A DNA stretch of 54,523 nt from Clostridia bacterium (GTDB lineage Bacteria > Bacillota > Clostridia > UMGS1810), in contig JAFUPN010000022.1 in assembly GCA_017481205.1 (NCBI GenBank), positions 1-54,523 of the forward strand, in the 5' to 3' direction. Under the pieces are notes generated by a model. That model was not told where the DNA came from. It searched no databases and saw nothing but the letters and a program-made list of their open reading frames with translations. This document shows positions 25,979-34,050 of this stretch, one piece after another. The translations under genes were made by a program, and so were the position numbers. The first letter of the stretch is position 1. Every line of letters starts with the position of its first letter.

Positions 25979-26021
25979 TGTTATTTCCTTTCTGTGTACT
26001 CGTGACACAAAACAAATGTTA

Positions 26022-27386
26022 TTATTCTTCATCTTTTGCCTTGGATACAACCAGATTTACGATTATACCCAGGATAAGAGCACAGGCGATTGAAGTAACG
26101 GTGATTTTGCCGAAATTCAGTGTAAGTCCGCCGATACCTGAAATAAGAATGGTAGAAACGACAAAGAGATTTTTGTTTTGATTAAGGTCAACATTCTGTA
26201 CCATCTTAAGACCGGAAACTGCAATAAATCCGTACAGAGCCATGCACACACCGCCCATTACGCATGAGGGAATGGAGTTTACAAAGGCAATGAAGGGAGA
26301 TATAAACGAAATAATTATAGCAAGAATTGCCGCTGTAATGATGGTGTATACGGAAGCATTTTTTGTGATTGCAACACAGCCTACAGATTCGCCGTAGGTT
26401 GTATTGGGGCAGCCTCCGAAAAATGCACCGAAGAATGAACCAATGCCGTCTCCGAGAAGCGTTCTGTGAAGACCGGGGTTTTCAAGAAGGTCTTCTTCGA
26501 TGATGCTGGAAATATTTTTGTGGTCGGCAATATGCTCTGCAAACACAACAAATGCAACAGGTATATACGCTACTGCTATTGTGCTTATATATGTGGCATT
26601 TAATTCACCAAAGCCTTTAACTGCCGTAAGGAAAGTAAAATCGGGAACTGACAGGAAGGTGTTGATGGTAATTCCGTCTGCCACCAGGTCGAGGAAGGGC
26701 TGTACATTGAGAATCTTTATTGCATCAATATCTGCCGTATAGCCTATGGCTGTGAATACTGCACAGAGGGCATAACCTCCGAGAATACCGAAGATAAAGG
26801 GAATGAGCTTGCCTATTCTTTTGCCGTAGGTTGAGCAGGCAATAGTGATAACGAGTGTAACAATACCGCAGAGAACAGTGATAAGGGGGGAAGCGGTTAC
26901 ATCGGGGATACTGCCCTTTGTGATATCACCTATAGCATTGCCCGCAAGGGAAAGACCGATGATCGCGACTGTAGGTCCTATTACAGCTACAGGCATAACG
27001 GTGTTTATCCACTTAACACCTGCAAATTTAACTATAATTGCAATAACTACATAAACAAGGGCTGCAAAAACCGCACCGATGATAAGTCCAAGATATCCGA
27101 GAGACATGGACACACCGCCTGCAAAGGCAGCTATCATAGAGTTGATAAAAGCAAAGGATGAACCCAGAAAAACAGGACATTTTTTCTGAGTGAAGGCAAC
27201 ATATACCAATGTACCTATACCTGCACCCAACAGTGCTGCGGCAGAGCTCATCTCGGTATTGCACGCCTGGTTTACAACAACCGGAACAACTAATGTTGCG
27301 GTCATGATTGCAAGCAGCTGCTGAAGTGCAAAGATAATCAGCTGCCCGAATTTGGGCTTGTCATTAACCCCGTAAATCAATTTCAT
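26022..27386 (-). CDS. uraA: Uracil permease, NCS2 family
   Basis: 454 aa with 12-14 hydrophobic segments. The N-terminus [24 protein letters not shown] is typical of uracil permeases; [11 protein letters not shown] carries the first NCS2 motif and [15 protein letters not shown] (about 340) the second, with a Glu and Asn-Thr that contact the base in Ura[16 protein letters not shown] follows. It imports uracil with protons. It is the first gene of the uraA-upp operon; AGGAGG lies a few bases before the ATG. No PyrR-type attenuator is seen in the short leader. Confidence 0.93.
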   Translation of the reverse strand: MKLIYGVNDKPKFGQLIIFALQQLLAIMTATLVVPVVVNQACNTEMSSAAALLGAGIGTLVYVAFTQKKCPVFLGSSFAFINSMIAAFAGGVSMSLGYLGLIIGAVFAALVYVVIAIIVKFAGVKWINTVMPVAVIGPTVAIIGLSLAGNAIGDITKGSIPDVTASPLITVLCGIVTLVITIACSTYGKRIGKLIPFIFGILGGYALCAVFTAIGYTADIDAIKILNVQPFLDLVADGITINTFLSVPDFTFLTAVKGFGELNATYISTIAVAYIPVAFVVFAEHIADHKNISSIIEEDLLENPGLHRTLLGDGIGSFFGAFFGGCPNTTYGESVGCVAITKNASVYTIITAAILAIIISFISPFIAFVNSIPSCVMGGVCMALYGFIAVSGLKMVQNVDLNQNKNLFVVSTILISGIGGLTLNFGKITVTSIACALILGIIVNLVVSKAKDEE

Positions 27387-27445
27387 AAAGAAACCTCCTC
27401 TTTGGCAATTTATGCCATATCAAAATTTGATACTACCTGTTTCTA

Positions 27446-27474
27446 ACTATACTAAAAATAAAAGCTTTTGTCAA
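27446..27474 (-). promoter_or_regulatory. Promoter of the uraA-upp operon
   Basis: Minus strand TTGACA (27469-27474), 17 nt, TATAGT (27446-27451). It begins 4 nt after the azlD stop codon. Confidence 0.8.
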
Positions 27475-27477
27475 GCA

Positions 27478-27789
27478 TCAAATTATTTTGATAATAAGCT
27501 CCGCTGCAAATACTGCAATACAGGAGAATGCCGCAACCGTAAGCAGGCTTTTTTTCATATATGCAAGCATCAGCGCTGTCAGAAAGCCGACTATGGCTGA
27601 TATCACATCCGAGGTTGAGTAAAAAATCGCAGGGATTGTCATAACACTGAGCACTGCATAGGGTATGTAATATAGAAAGGATAATACATATCTGTTGCGG
27701 ATTTTCTTTTTTATAAGCACCATGGGCAGCATTCTGATTAGATATGTGACCCCTGCCATAACAAGAAGATATACTGCAAAATTATTCAT
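27478..27789 (-). CDS. azlD: AzlD family branched-chain amino acid export subunit
   Basis: 103 aa with three to four membrane segments. VMAGVTYLIRMLPMVLIKKKIRN and FLYYIPYAVLSVMTIPAIF are the AzlD pattern. With AzlC it forms a branched-chain amino acid (and analogue) exporter. Its start codon overlaps the end of azlC by 8 nt, so translation is coupled. Normal length for this subunit. Confidence 0.9.
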   Translation of the reverse strand: MNNFAVYLLVMAGVTYLIRMLPMVLIKKKIRNRYVLSFLYYIPYAVLSVMTIPAIFYSTSDVISAIVGFLTALMLAYMKKSLLTVAAFSCIAVFAAELIIKII

Positions 27790-28507
27790 CTGTCTCTACC
27801 TCCTCATATTCAACTGGAACGGGTGCAAGCCATGCAAAAAGTGCGCTTGCAGCTACCGCGCATATTATAACCGTAAATCCGGCGGGAACTGTATTAAGGG
27901 CAGGGATATATCTGAAGCAGCAGCTGAGCATAATTGCCACAAGTACACACAAAGCCGTAGCCTTTGATTTTTTTGCTTCGGGCATTACTATTGCCACAAA
28001 CATTCCGTAAATCGCAATACCCAGAGCCGATACTACAGACGCCGGCAGGATATTGCCCGCTCCGGCACCCAGGAGAGTACCCATGCTCCAGCCGATATAA
28101 GGGGTGAGGATCAGTCCGTACAGATATTTTTTCCCCACTGTGCCTTTTTTGCCCGAGGCAACTGCAAATACCTCATCGGTATTTACAAAGGATATGATAA
28201 ATCTGTCAATTAGCTTTACCGTATAGCCAAGCTTTTGAGATAGAGATACAGACATCAGCGCATAGCGCAGGTTGATAACCAGCTGAGCAACAGCCAGCTC
28301 AATCAGCGTGCCGCCTGCAACTATAATTGGTACTCCCGCAAGCTGGCCTGCTGAGGTTACGTTTGTCATGGAAATGAGCAGAGTCTGAAGTATGCTGAGA
28401 CCACTCTCTACTGAAAAAATACCAAAGGCAAAAGCCACTGAAAAATATCCGAGACAAATGGGTATTCCGTCACGGATTCCTTCTGCAAAATTATTGTTTT
28501 CTTTCAT
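27782..28507 (-). CDS. azlC: AzlC family branched-chain amino acid permease
   Basis: 241 aa from ATG 28507 (GGAG about 12 nt before); longer starts at 28525 or 28552 lack a binding site. GIRDGIPICLGYFSVAFAFGIFS is the AzlC N-terminus, TSAGQLAGV and NLRYALMSVSLSQKLG the next family blocks, then several membrane helices. Large subunit of the AzlCD exporter. The two genes form an operon read leftward, upstream of uraA. No Lrp/AzlB-type regulator gene is adjacent. Confidence 0.9.
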   Translation of the reverse strand: MKENNNFAEGIRDGIPICLGYFSVAFAFGIFSVESGLSILQTLLISMTNVTSAGQLAGVPIIVAGGTLIELAVAQLVINLRYALMSVSLSQKLGYTVKLIDRFIISFVNTDEVFAVASGKKGTVGKKYLYGLILTPYIGWSMGTLLGAGAGNILPASVVSALGIAIYGMFVAIVMPEAKKSKATALCVLVAIMLSCCFRYIPALNTVPAGFTVIICAVAASALFAWLAPVPVEYEEVETDE

Positions 28508-28668
28508 AATAATATATATCTCCATTCGTTTTTTTTGCTTGTTAAATACCAACAGTTATTGTAGCATAATGCAAAATCTTTGTCAACATATTGAAAAATC
28601 CGTTACTATATGATAAACTTAGCTTGATATCGGGCAGTATTCCAAAGCAGGAAGGACGGTGTAGTATT

Positions 28669-29307
28669 ATGAAACCAAATATAAACAGCCCCGAATTTGA
28701 AAAGGCAATAACTGTTGAGAAAATGCGTGAAAGTGACGCATATACCATAGCTCACATAACCCCGTCAAAAACTCTTATGTACCGTGCGGCACAGGGAATT
28801 TATGACAGCGCAGAATGGACCGGCAAAAAAATTGCCATTGTATGCGGCAGCGGAAACAACGGCGGTGACGGTTATGCTCTTGCTTGCATACTGGCAGACA
28901 AGGGAATTATGCCCCATGTATACAAGCTGTCAGAAAAATTTTCCGGGGACGGAAGATATTATTGCAGCATGGCTAAGGGTAAAAAAGTAAAAGTATATGA
29001 TTTTTCAGTAGAAACCGATTTTTCAGGATACGACCTAGTTGTGGATTGCATACTGGGCACCGGCTTTTCCGGAGAACCCAGAGGCAATGCGGCAGCTGCC
29101 ATAAGAAAAATCAACTCTTCGGGAGCGTATGTAATAAGTGCAGATATAAACAGCGGACTTGACGGTAACACAGGAGAAGCTGTGCTTGCCGTCAAGTCCG
29201 ACCTGACTGTTTCTGTTGGATTTTATAAAACCGGTATGTTCCTGAAGGATGCGCCTTCGCTTATAGGTGATCTTGTAAATGTCGATATAGGCATAAAGCT
29301 TATTTAA
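28669..29307 (+). CDS. nnrE: NAD(P)H-hydrate epimerase domain protein (YjeF N-terminal)
   Basis: 212 aa from ATG 28669. KKIAIVCGSGNNGGDGYALACIL is the YjeF_N core, with the Asn and Asp expected around the active site; VVDCILGTGFSGEPRG and VISADINSGLDGNTG follow. It repairs damaged NAD(P)HX by epimerisation. The kinase-like dehydratase half (NnrD), often fused in bacteria, is absent, so this is the stand-alone epimerase. A promoter TTGTCA, 18 nt, TACTAT lies at 28580-28609. Its last 8 nt overlap the convergent GpsA-like gene. Confidence 0.88.
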   Translation: MKPNINSPEFEKAITVEKMRESDAYTIAHITPSKTLMYRAAQGIYDSAEWTGKKIAIVCGSGNNGGDGYALACILADKGIMPHVYKLSEKFSGDGRYYCSMAKGKKVKVYDFSVETDFSGYDLVVDCILGTGFSGEPRGNAAAAIRKINSSGAYVISADINSGLDGNTGEAVLAVKSDLTVSVGFYKTGMFLKDAPSLIGDLVNVDIGIKLI

Positions 29308-30349
29308 CGCAGAAGGTAAAGTCCTCCCATGGAATGTTTACTTCCTTCTTATCGCTGATTATTTCGTCTATGTGCATAAGCAGGGGAAAATCCTCTCTCT
29401 TAAGCACGCCTTTTTCTATATTGATTTTGATAGCCTTGGCAACTCTTACGGCAACCACCAGTGATTCCAGTGTAACGCCGTCGAGCTCTGCCCGGGCTTC
29501 GTCTATATTAAGACCTCTTCCCAGCAAAATTCCCACAAGGCGTGTTCTGCCTCCGTATACTGTTACATACAGGTCTCCTGCGCCTACGCAAAGGTTTTCT
29601 AGAGAGAGCGCCCCCTGAAAATCAAGCAGCTTGTACATTTCTTTCACAGCCTGACCGAATACCGCCGCCTGTGAGTTAAAGTGAAGCTCGCTGTCAAGAC
29701 CGAAATTCTTCTGGTTGATACCTATAGTAAGAGCGATACCCAGAGCATAGCCGTTTTTCAGTGCAACAGCACTTTCGATGCCTGTCACATCGGCAGAAAG
29801 GCTGATGTGATAGTAATCTGTAGCCATAACTTCCTTGAGATACTCAAGCACTTCCATATCTTCTCCGCAGAATGCAACCTCTGTCTGGTCATGAGCAACC
29901 AACTCATAGCTGGTGCAGGGACCGCCAATGGCATTGAGACTGAGCTTCTTTCCTATGGAATCCAGCTTATTCTGCCAGAGCTTGGGATAAGTCAGCAGCT
30001 TTCCGTCGGGTGTGTCCATAAGCCCCTTGGTAACCGTGAGCACCTTCATGCCGTCGGGAAGAACAGGGAGTACATAATCTGCAAACCAGTCAACACCAAA
30101 GCTGCTTACTCCGCCGATAACCACATCTGTTCCGGGCAGTGCTTTTTCCAGCTCTTCGATATGATAAAATGAGATACCCTCGGGAAAATCTTTTTCAAAT
30201 TTGGGATGCCTGTTGCATTTTCTGCAATTTTCTATTATATCTCTGTCAAGATGTGTTCCAACTATTCTTACTTCGTTTCCGTTTTCTCGTGCGGGAAAAG
30301 CCAGGGCAGAGCCCATCATTCCTGCGCCTATTACAGTTACCGTTGCCAT
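29300..30349 (-). CDS. NAD(P)-dependent glycerol-3-phosphate dehydrogenase family protein
   Basis: 349 aa. The Rossmann motif is VTVIGAGMMGSALA at the N-terminus; LTVTKGLMD and SAVALKNGYALGIA hold the two conserved lysines of GpsA-type enzymes, the second in the C-terminal helical domain. GGPCTSYELVA replaces the usual GPSFAEEV sequence, and LCVGAGDLYVTVYGGRTRLVG corresponds to the GpsA block GLGDLxLTC. It therefore belongs to the family but is not a canonical GpsA; it may use another polyol phosphate. The stop overlaps nnrE convergently. A consensus promoter lies at 30387-30415. Confidence 0.82.
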   Translation of the reverse strand: MATVTVIGAGMMGSALAFPARENGNEVRIVGTHLDRDIIENCRKCNRHPKFEKDFPEGISFYHIEELEKALPGTDVVIGGVSSFGVDWFADYVLPVLPDGMKVLTVTKGLMDTPDGKLLTYPKLWQNKLDSIGKKLSLNAIGGPCTSYELVAHDQTEVAFCGEDMEVLEYLKEVMATDYYHISLSADVTGIESAVALKNGYALGIALTIGINQKNFGLDSELHFNSQAAVFGQAVKEMYKLLDFQGALSLENLCVGAGDLYVTVYGGRTRLVGILLGRGLNIDEARAELDGVTLESLVVAVRVAKAIKINIEKGVLKREDFPLLMHIDEIISDKKEVNIPWEDFTFCVK

Positions 30350-30386
30350 TTTGTTTATCTCCTTTTTGTTGTGGATTATATCAGAA

Positions 30387-30415
30387 ATTATATTTCAAAA
30401 ACGCGTTATTGTCAA
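30387..30415 (-). promoter_or_regulatory. Perfect sigma-A promoter for the GpsA-like gene
   Basis: Minus strand TTGACA (30410-30415), 17 nt, TATAAT (30387-30392), both perfect; AAAGGAG precedes the start codon. Confidence 0.85.
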
Positions 30416-30542
30416 GATTTGACCGCTATGTTGAAAGTCAGTCAGCTTTTAGTGCTCATTTCAGCCAGATTTTCTGCTCACTTTATTCTCTTTCGGCTAA
30501 GTTTTTCATAAAAAATCTATCGACTTGACTGATATATTGTGA

Positions 30543-30757
30543 TATAATTATTTCATCGAAGATGAAATCAACTAAGTTTGCCCTGACGGTCAAGTGAAGT
30601 TATCTTTGATAGTGAAGTTTACTTCGTAAGTGAAGTTCTGCTTTGCGGCAGAGTGGCAAACTTAACTTAACTTTTGTGAAAACAAAAACTTCACTTTGAA
30701 CCTTGGTTCAAAACTTCACAAAATAAATGCATCTAAATCGTTCAATGATTTTATAAT
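30543..30757 (+). repeat. Hairpin-array intergenic element, copy D (different spacer word)
   Basis: Begins TATAATT and the same ATTTCATCGAAGATGAAAT hairpin as copy B (30550-30568). The interior words are AGTGAAGTT (three forward copies near 30593, 30611, 30629) and the reverse AACTTCAC (30688, 30712), instead of TCGATATG/CATATCGA. AAGTTTGCC (about 30574) pairs with GGCAAACTT (about 30656). Small hairpins include TTAC-ttc-GTAA, TGC-tttgc-GCA, TTTTGT-gaaa-ACAAAA and a TTTGAACC/GGTTCAAA stem. It ends with the shared tail TGCATCTAAATCGTTCA and ATTTTATAAT (30728-30757). The next gene's binding site starts about 8 nt later. Confidence 0.85.
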
Positions 30758-30779
30758 CAATGCAAAAGGAGAGGTTGAT

Positions 30780-31304
30780 ATGAAAAAAATATTGATTGTA
30801 GTAGATATGCAAAGGGATTTTGTTGACGGAGCCTTGGGCTCGGCTGAGGCTAAAGCAATTGTTGGCAATGTGGTTGACAAAATCAATACATTTGATGGGG
30901 ATATATTTGTTACCTATGACACTCATTTTGAAAACTATATGGAAACAAGCGAAGGAAAAAATCTGCCCGTACCTCACTGTATAAAAGGTATTGACGGATG
31001 GCAGCTTGAGCCCCGTATCAAAGAGGCTCTCGACAAAAGGGAGTACACAGCAGTTGAAAAAATAACCTTTGGTTCTGTAGTACTGCCGGAGCTCATTGGC
31101 AAAAAATATGATGTAAGCGATATCGAAATCCTGCTTGTGGGTCTCTGTACAGATATTTGTGTTGTTTCAAACGCAATGCTTCTCAAGGCAAATTATCCCG
31201 AAGTACCCATCAGTGTTGACTCGTGCTGCTGTGCCGGTGTTACTCCCGAAAGTCATAATGCCGCACTTGCTACAATGAAAATGTGTCAGATTGAAATTAT
31301 ATAG
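30780..31304 (+). CDS. Cysteine hydrolase, isochorismatase/nicotinamidase-like
   Basis: 174 aa from ATG 30780 with AAAGGAGAGG upstream; the longer in-frame start at 30696 lies inside the repeat. The catalytic triad is visible: Asp9 in IVVDMQRDFVDG, Lys in AVEKITFGS (about 95) and Cys in GLCTDICVVSNA (about 123). FVTYDTHFENY lines the metal site region. Closest pattern is nicotinamidase (nicotinamide to nicotinate, NAD salvage), but other amide hydrolases share it. It is preceded by hairpin-array copy D in the same arrangement as mltG and copy B. Confidence 0.87.
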   Translation: MKKILIVVDMQRDFVDGALGSAEAKAIVGNVVDKINTFDGDIFVTYDTHFENYMETSEGKNLPVPHCIKGIDGWQLEPRIKEALDKREYTAVEKITFGSVVLPELIGKKYDVSDIEILLVGLCTDICVVSNAMLLKANYPEVPISVDSCCCAGVTPESHNAALATMKMCQIEII

Positions 31305-31319
31305 TAAGGGGACTGTTAA

Positions 31320-31660
31320 GGACGTATTTTGAAAATACGAAAGGGTCTGTAAATCCGCAAATATTCCATTTTGTGGGGACGGCAGACTGTCGAATAATCA
31401 GTGATTTTGTCCGCCCGGATGTGGGGACGTACATGCCGTGGCACCTAAAAAGGTTGTGCCACGGGGCTTTCAGCCTGTCACGTACGTCCCCCGACCGGGC
31501 TCTTTTGTGCGACAATTGAATTATTCGACAGTCTGACGGAGCTGCTTCGGCACAGAAAACCAAGCTTTTCCATGCCAAAGGGCTTCGCCTGTCGCCTGCC
31601 ATCCCCCAAAAAGGCACATTTGCTCAATTTTGGGGGATGCATAGAGCGGGTACGTAGTCT
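31320..31660. repeat. Mosaic hairpin repeat region, copy 1
   Basis: Fills most of a 378-bp gap without genes. CAGACTGTCGAATAAT (31383-31398) and its exact complement at 31520-31535 form 16-bp inverted repeats. Between them GGGGACGTAC (31423-31432) and GTACGTCCCC (31482-31491) bracket an inner CCGTGGCAC/GTGCCACGG stem. About 115 bp of this, in opposite orientation, matches 43162-43280. Outside the unit are CGTATTTTgAAAATACG (31323-31339) and an ATCCCCCAAAA/TTTTGGGGGAT hairpin (31601-31638). No ORF with coding character is present. Confidence 0.75.
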
Positions 31661-31682
31661 GACAAGACAGATAAACTGAATT

Positions 31683-33653
31683 TTATCTATTTTTAAATTC
31701 TTCAATATCAACACCGCATATTTTTCCTTTTACCTGAGGTGTAATTTTTATCCATTCATTATTACCCGGATTTATTGGATAATAGCCTATCATGCTGAGT
31801 ATGTACCATGCCGCCATGGAGCCGTTGTCCTCGTCTCCGGGATAGCCCTCGCAGCTGCTGTCAAAGGCCTCTTCGCAGATGCGCTTTACCCAATATTCGG
31901 TTTTTTCTCTGCATCCAAGGCAGGCATAGAGATAGGGGATAGAGAAGCTGGGCTGATTGTTTATGGAGCACAGACCAAAATCCATTATTGTCATTTCTGT
32001 CATCTCGTGGATTTCGCCGAAATATCCGCCGGTACGGTATAAGGACTCTGATGCAAAAAACTCATCAAGACGTGCAATCAAAGCGTCTCTGCCGCCCATG
32101 AGCTCTGCAAGCCCCTCAAGGTCATGGGGCACAAACAGGCTTGTCTGCCATGCGCTCGCCTCGGTATAGTCTCCTCCCCAGGAATAGGGGTCGAAGGGCT
32201 CTCTCATATTGCCTTCGGCATCCTTTGCACGCATAAAGCCGGTTTTTTTGTCAAATATATTGCGGTAGTACTGAGCCCGCTGTCTGTATTTTTCTTCGTC
32301 CTTGGTATCTCCGAGCTTTTTCATAACCTGAGCGATGCAGTAATCACTGTAGGCAAAATCCAGGGTAAGATTTACACTCTCCTTATAATCTGAGGGTACA
32401 TATCCAAGCCGTATGTATTCTTCAATACCGTTTCTACCGAAGCGAGCTTCGGGAGCGGCATTTTCGGCATGATGGCGCATACCTTCAAGAAGTTCCCGTG
32501 CGGTAGTTTCATCTGCCAGGTCACACAGAATACCTTGAGCAATCACCGAATCTGTAAGTGTGCTGGGCATACAGCCGGACTCACCCATGGCTGTCCAGCG
32601 GGGAATCCATCCGCCCTCGTGGTAATCATTAAGCAGGCTGATTAAGAACTCTCTGTACAGCTGGGGATATATGAGAGAATACATGGGGATAACCGTTCTG
32701 AAGGTATCCCAGAAGCCATTTCCTGTGTAGCGGACACCCTCATGCACCTTTCCGGTGTAGGGGCTGTAGTGCACAGCTTTTCCATCTTCGTCGGTCTCAT
32801 ATGCCAGGTTTGGGAATAAACCTGTACGGTACATACAGGAATAGAAGGTTCTGAGCTTTTCTTCATTGCTGTCCTCAATTTCTATCTTTGACAGATAATC
32901 CTCCCAGTCATTTATCGCAGCTTCTCTTGCTTCTTCAAGGGTAAGCTCTTCGCAGTTTCTTAAGGCGAAATTATCGTCTATGTAGGATATACCCAGGTCA
33001 AATTCTGCTGTTTTTGCAGAGCTTTTCACTGCAATGTGCAAAACAGCCTTTTCCTCACCCTCGGATACAAGCTCTGTTTTGTCAAAGTCTATCCAGTCAT
33101 TTTTTGGACGGATGGCAAAATGCATCTTAAAATCCTTTCCCTGTCCTGCCTTGTTGCCGTCGGTGGCACCGTATATAAGACCGTTTTCTCTGTCAAGAGT
33201 AAAAAATCCTCTGCCGAAAATATTATAAACCGAAACATATGAATTTTCTTCGTCAAAGCTGATTCTTACCGATGCACCTCTGACGGTGGGTACCAGCTCT
33301 GCAGTGGCTCTTGAACGGAGAAATCTTATCTTCATATAATCCGGCGCAAGCTCCGAGTCTTTCAATCGGTAGCCCGACCAACCTGCCGCGGCATTATCAT
33401 GCTTTGCATCCCATTGGGGAGCTATGAGCAGTGTACCGTAATCGTTTATCCACGGGCTTGGCTGATGGGTCAGCCTTATACCTTCAATGGACGGAACGGT
33501 CGGGTCAAACCACCATTGGTTAGCGCCGTTTGTCTGGGGAGCGAATGCCGCCATACCAAAGGGCAGCTGAGTGAGCGGTAATATATTTCCGTTGGAGCAA
33601 CGGGGATTATTTTTTGTGCCCTGGAGCACATTGACGTATTTTAAGTAGTTCAT
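31683..33653 (-). CDS. GH92 family glycoside hydrolase (alpha-mannosidase type)
   Basis: 656 aa from ATG 33653 (GGGAGG upstream); no signal peptide. The start YVNVLQGTKNNPRCSNGNILPLTQLPFGM is the GH92 N-terminal signature. GNGFWDTFRTVIPMYSLIYP, GWIPRWTAMGESGCM and the late block YPGDEDNGSMAAWYILSMIGYYPINPG match the barrel of GH92, where the Glu and Asp in these blocks act in Ca-dependent catalysis. GH92 enzymes are mostly exo-alpha-1,2/1,3-mannosidases; most are secreted, so a cytosolic one would act on imported mannosides. Monocistronic with its own promoter. Confidence 0.88.
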   Translation of the reverse strand: MNYLKYVNVLQGTKNNPRCSNGNILPLTQLPFGMAAFAPQTNGANQWWFDPTVPSIEGIRLTHQPSPWINDYGTLLIAPQWDAKHDNAAAGWSGYRLKDSELAPDYMKIRFLRSRATAELVPTVRGASVRISFDEENSYVSVYNIFGRGFFTLDRENGLIYGATDGNKAGQGKDFKMHFAIRPKNDWIDFDKTELVSEGEEKAVLHIAVKSSAKTAEFDLGISYIDDNFALRNCEELTLEEAREAAINDWEDYLSKIEIEDSNEEKLRTFYSCMYRTGLFPNLAYETDEDGKAVHYSPYTGKVHEGVRYTGNGFWDTFRTVIPMYSLIYPQLYREFLISLLNDYHEGGWIPRWTAMGESGCMPSTLTDSVIAQGILCDLADETTARELLEGMRHHAENAAPEARFGRNGIEEYIRLGYVPSDYKESVNLTLDFAYSDYCIAQVMKKLGDTKDEEKYRQRAQYYRNIFDKKTGFMRAKDAEGNMREPFDPYSWGGDYTEASAWQTSLFVPHDLEGLAELMGGRDALIARLDEFFASESLYRTGGYFGEIHEMTEMTIMDFGLCSINNQPSFSIPYLYACLGCREKTEYWVKRICEEAFDSSCEGYPGDEDNGSMAAWYILSMIGYYPINPGNNEWIKITPQVKGKICGVDIEEFKNR

Positions 33654-33684
33654 AAAAACCTCCCGAATGTTGATTTTTGAGATT

Positions 33685-33713
33685 ATTATATCATTGTTTT
33701 TTGGATATGACAA
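33685..33713 (-). promoter_or_regulatory. Promoter of the GH92 gene
   Basis: Minus strand TTGTCA (33708-33713), 17 nt, TATAAT (33685-33690), about 30 nt before the start codon. Confidence 0.8.
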
Positions 33714-34050
33714 CAGACAAAATGCAAACTTGCAGTAAAAATCGTCAAAATATAAACTATTGATAAAATATTGAAGATAAATTTAATGGTCAAAACGAAA
33801 AATTGTATATATTCATGCTCTTAAAAAATGCAAAATGCAAAACCTTAAAATTTTTTTGTGATAATTAGCATAACGACAAAATCTCAAAATAAATTTTATT
33901 TATAGAATATAATATTTGTGTAAATTATGAGAAAAAGCTATACAAACGAAAAACCGTCTGTATAGCTTTTTCTCATACACATTGCTTGTCGGTAAGTGGT
34001 GATATTTTCAATGCGTTCTTATCACTACCCCAAGGACAGTTTGATTTTTG
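33714..34050. other. AT-rich gap without genes
   Basis: 337 bp between divergent-facing ends: the start of the GH92 gene and the stop of the decarboxylase gene. Apart from the long stem-loop at 33926-33977 I see only AT-rich sequence with no open frame, binding site or repeat shared with the rest of the window. Confidence 0.6.
33926..33977. terminator. Long perfect stem-loop, probable terminator of the decarboxylase operon
   Basis: A 19-bp perfect stem: the left arm TATGAGAAAAAGCTATACA (33926-33944) pairs with 33959-33977 around a 14-nt loop. The stem contains A5/T5 tracts that give a T-rich 3' arm on either strand. It lies about 75 nt past the decarboxylase stop. Confidence 0.7.

Noticed and set aside
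27387..27480. PyrR attenuator before uraA
   Set aside because: The leader is under 60 nt and has no antiterminator/terminator pair.
31305..31682. Transposase remnant in the mosaic repeat region
   Set aside because: All frames are short and interrupted by palindromes; no DDE motif or recognisable protein sequence.
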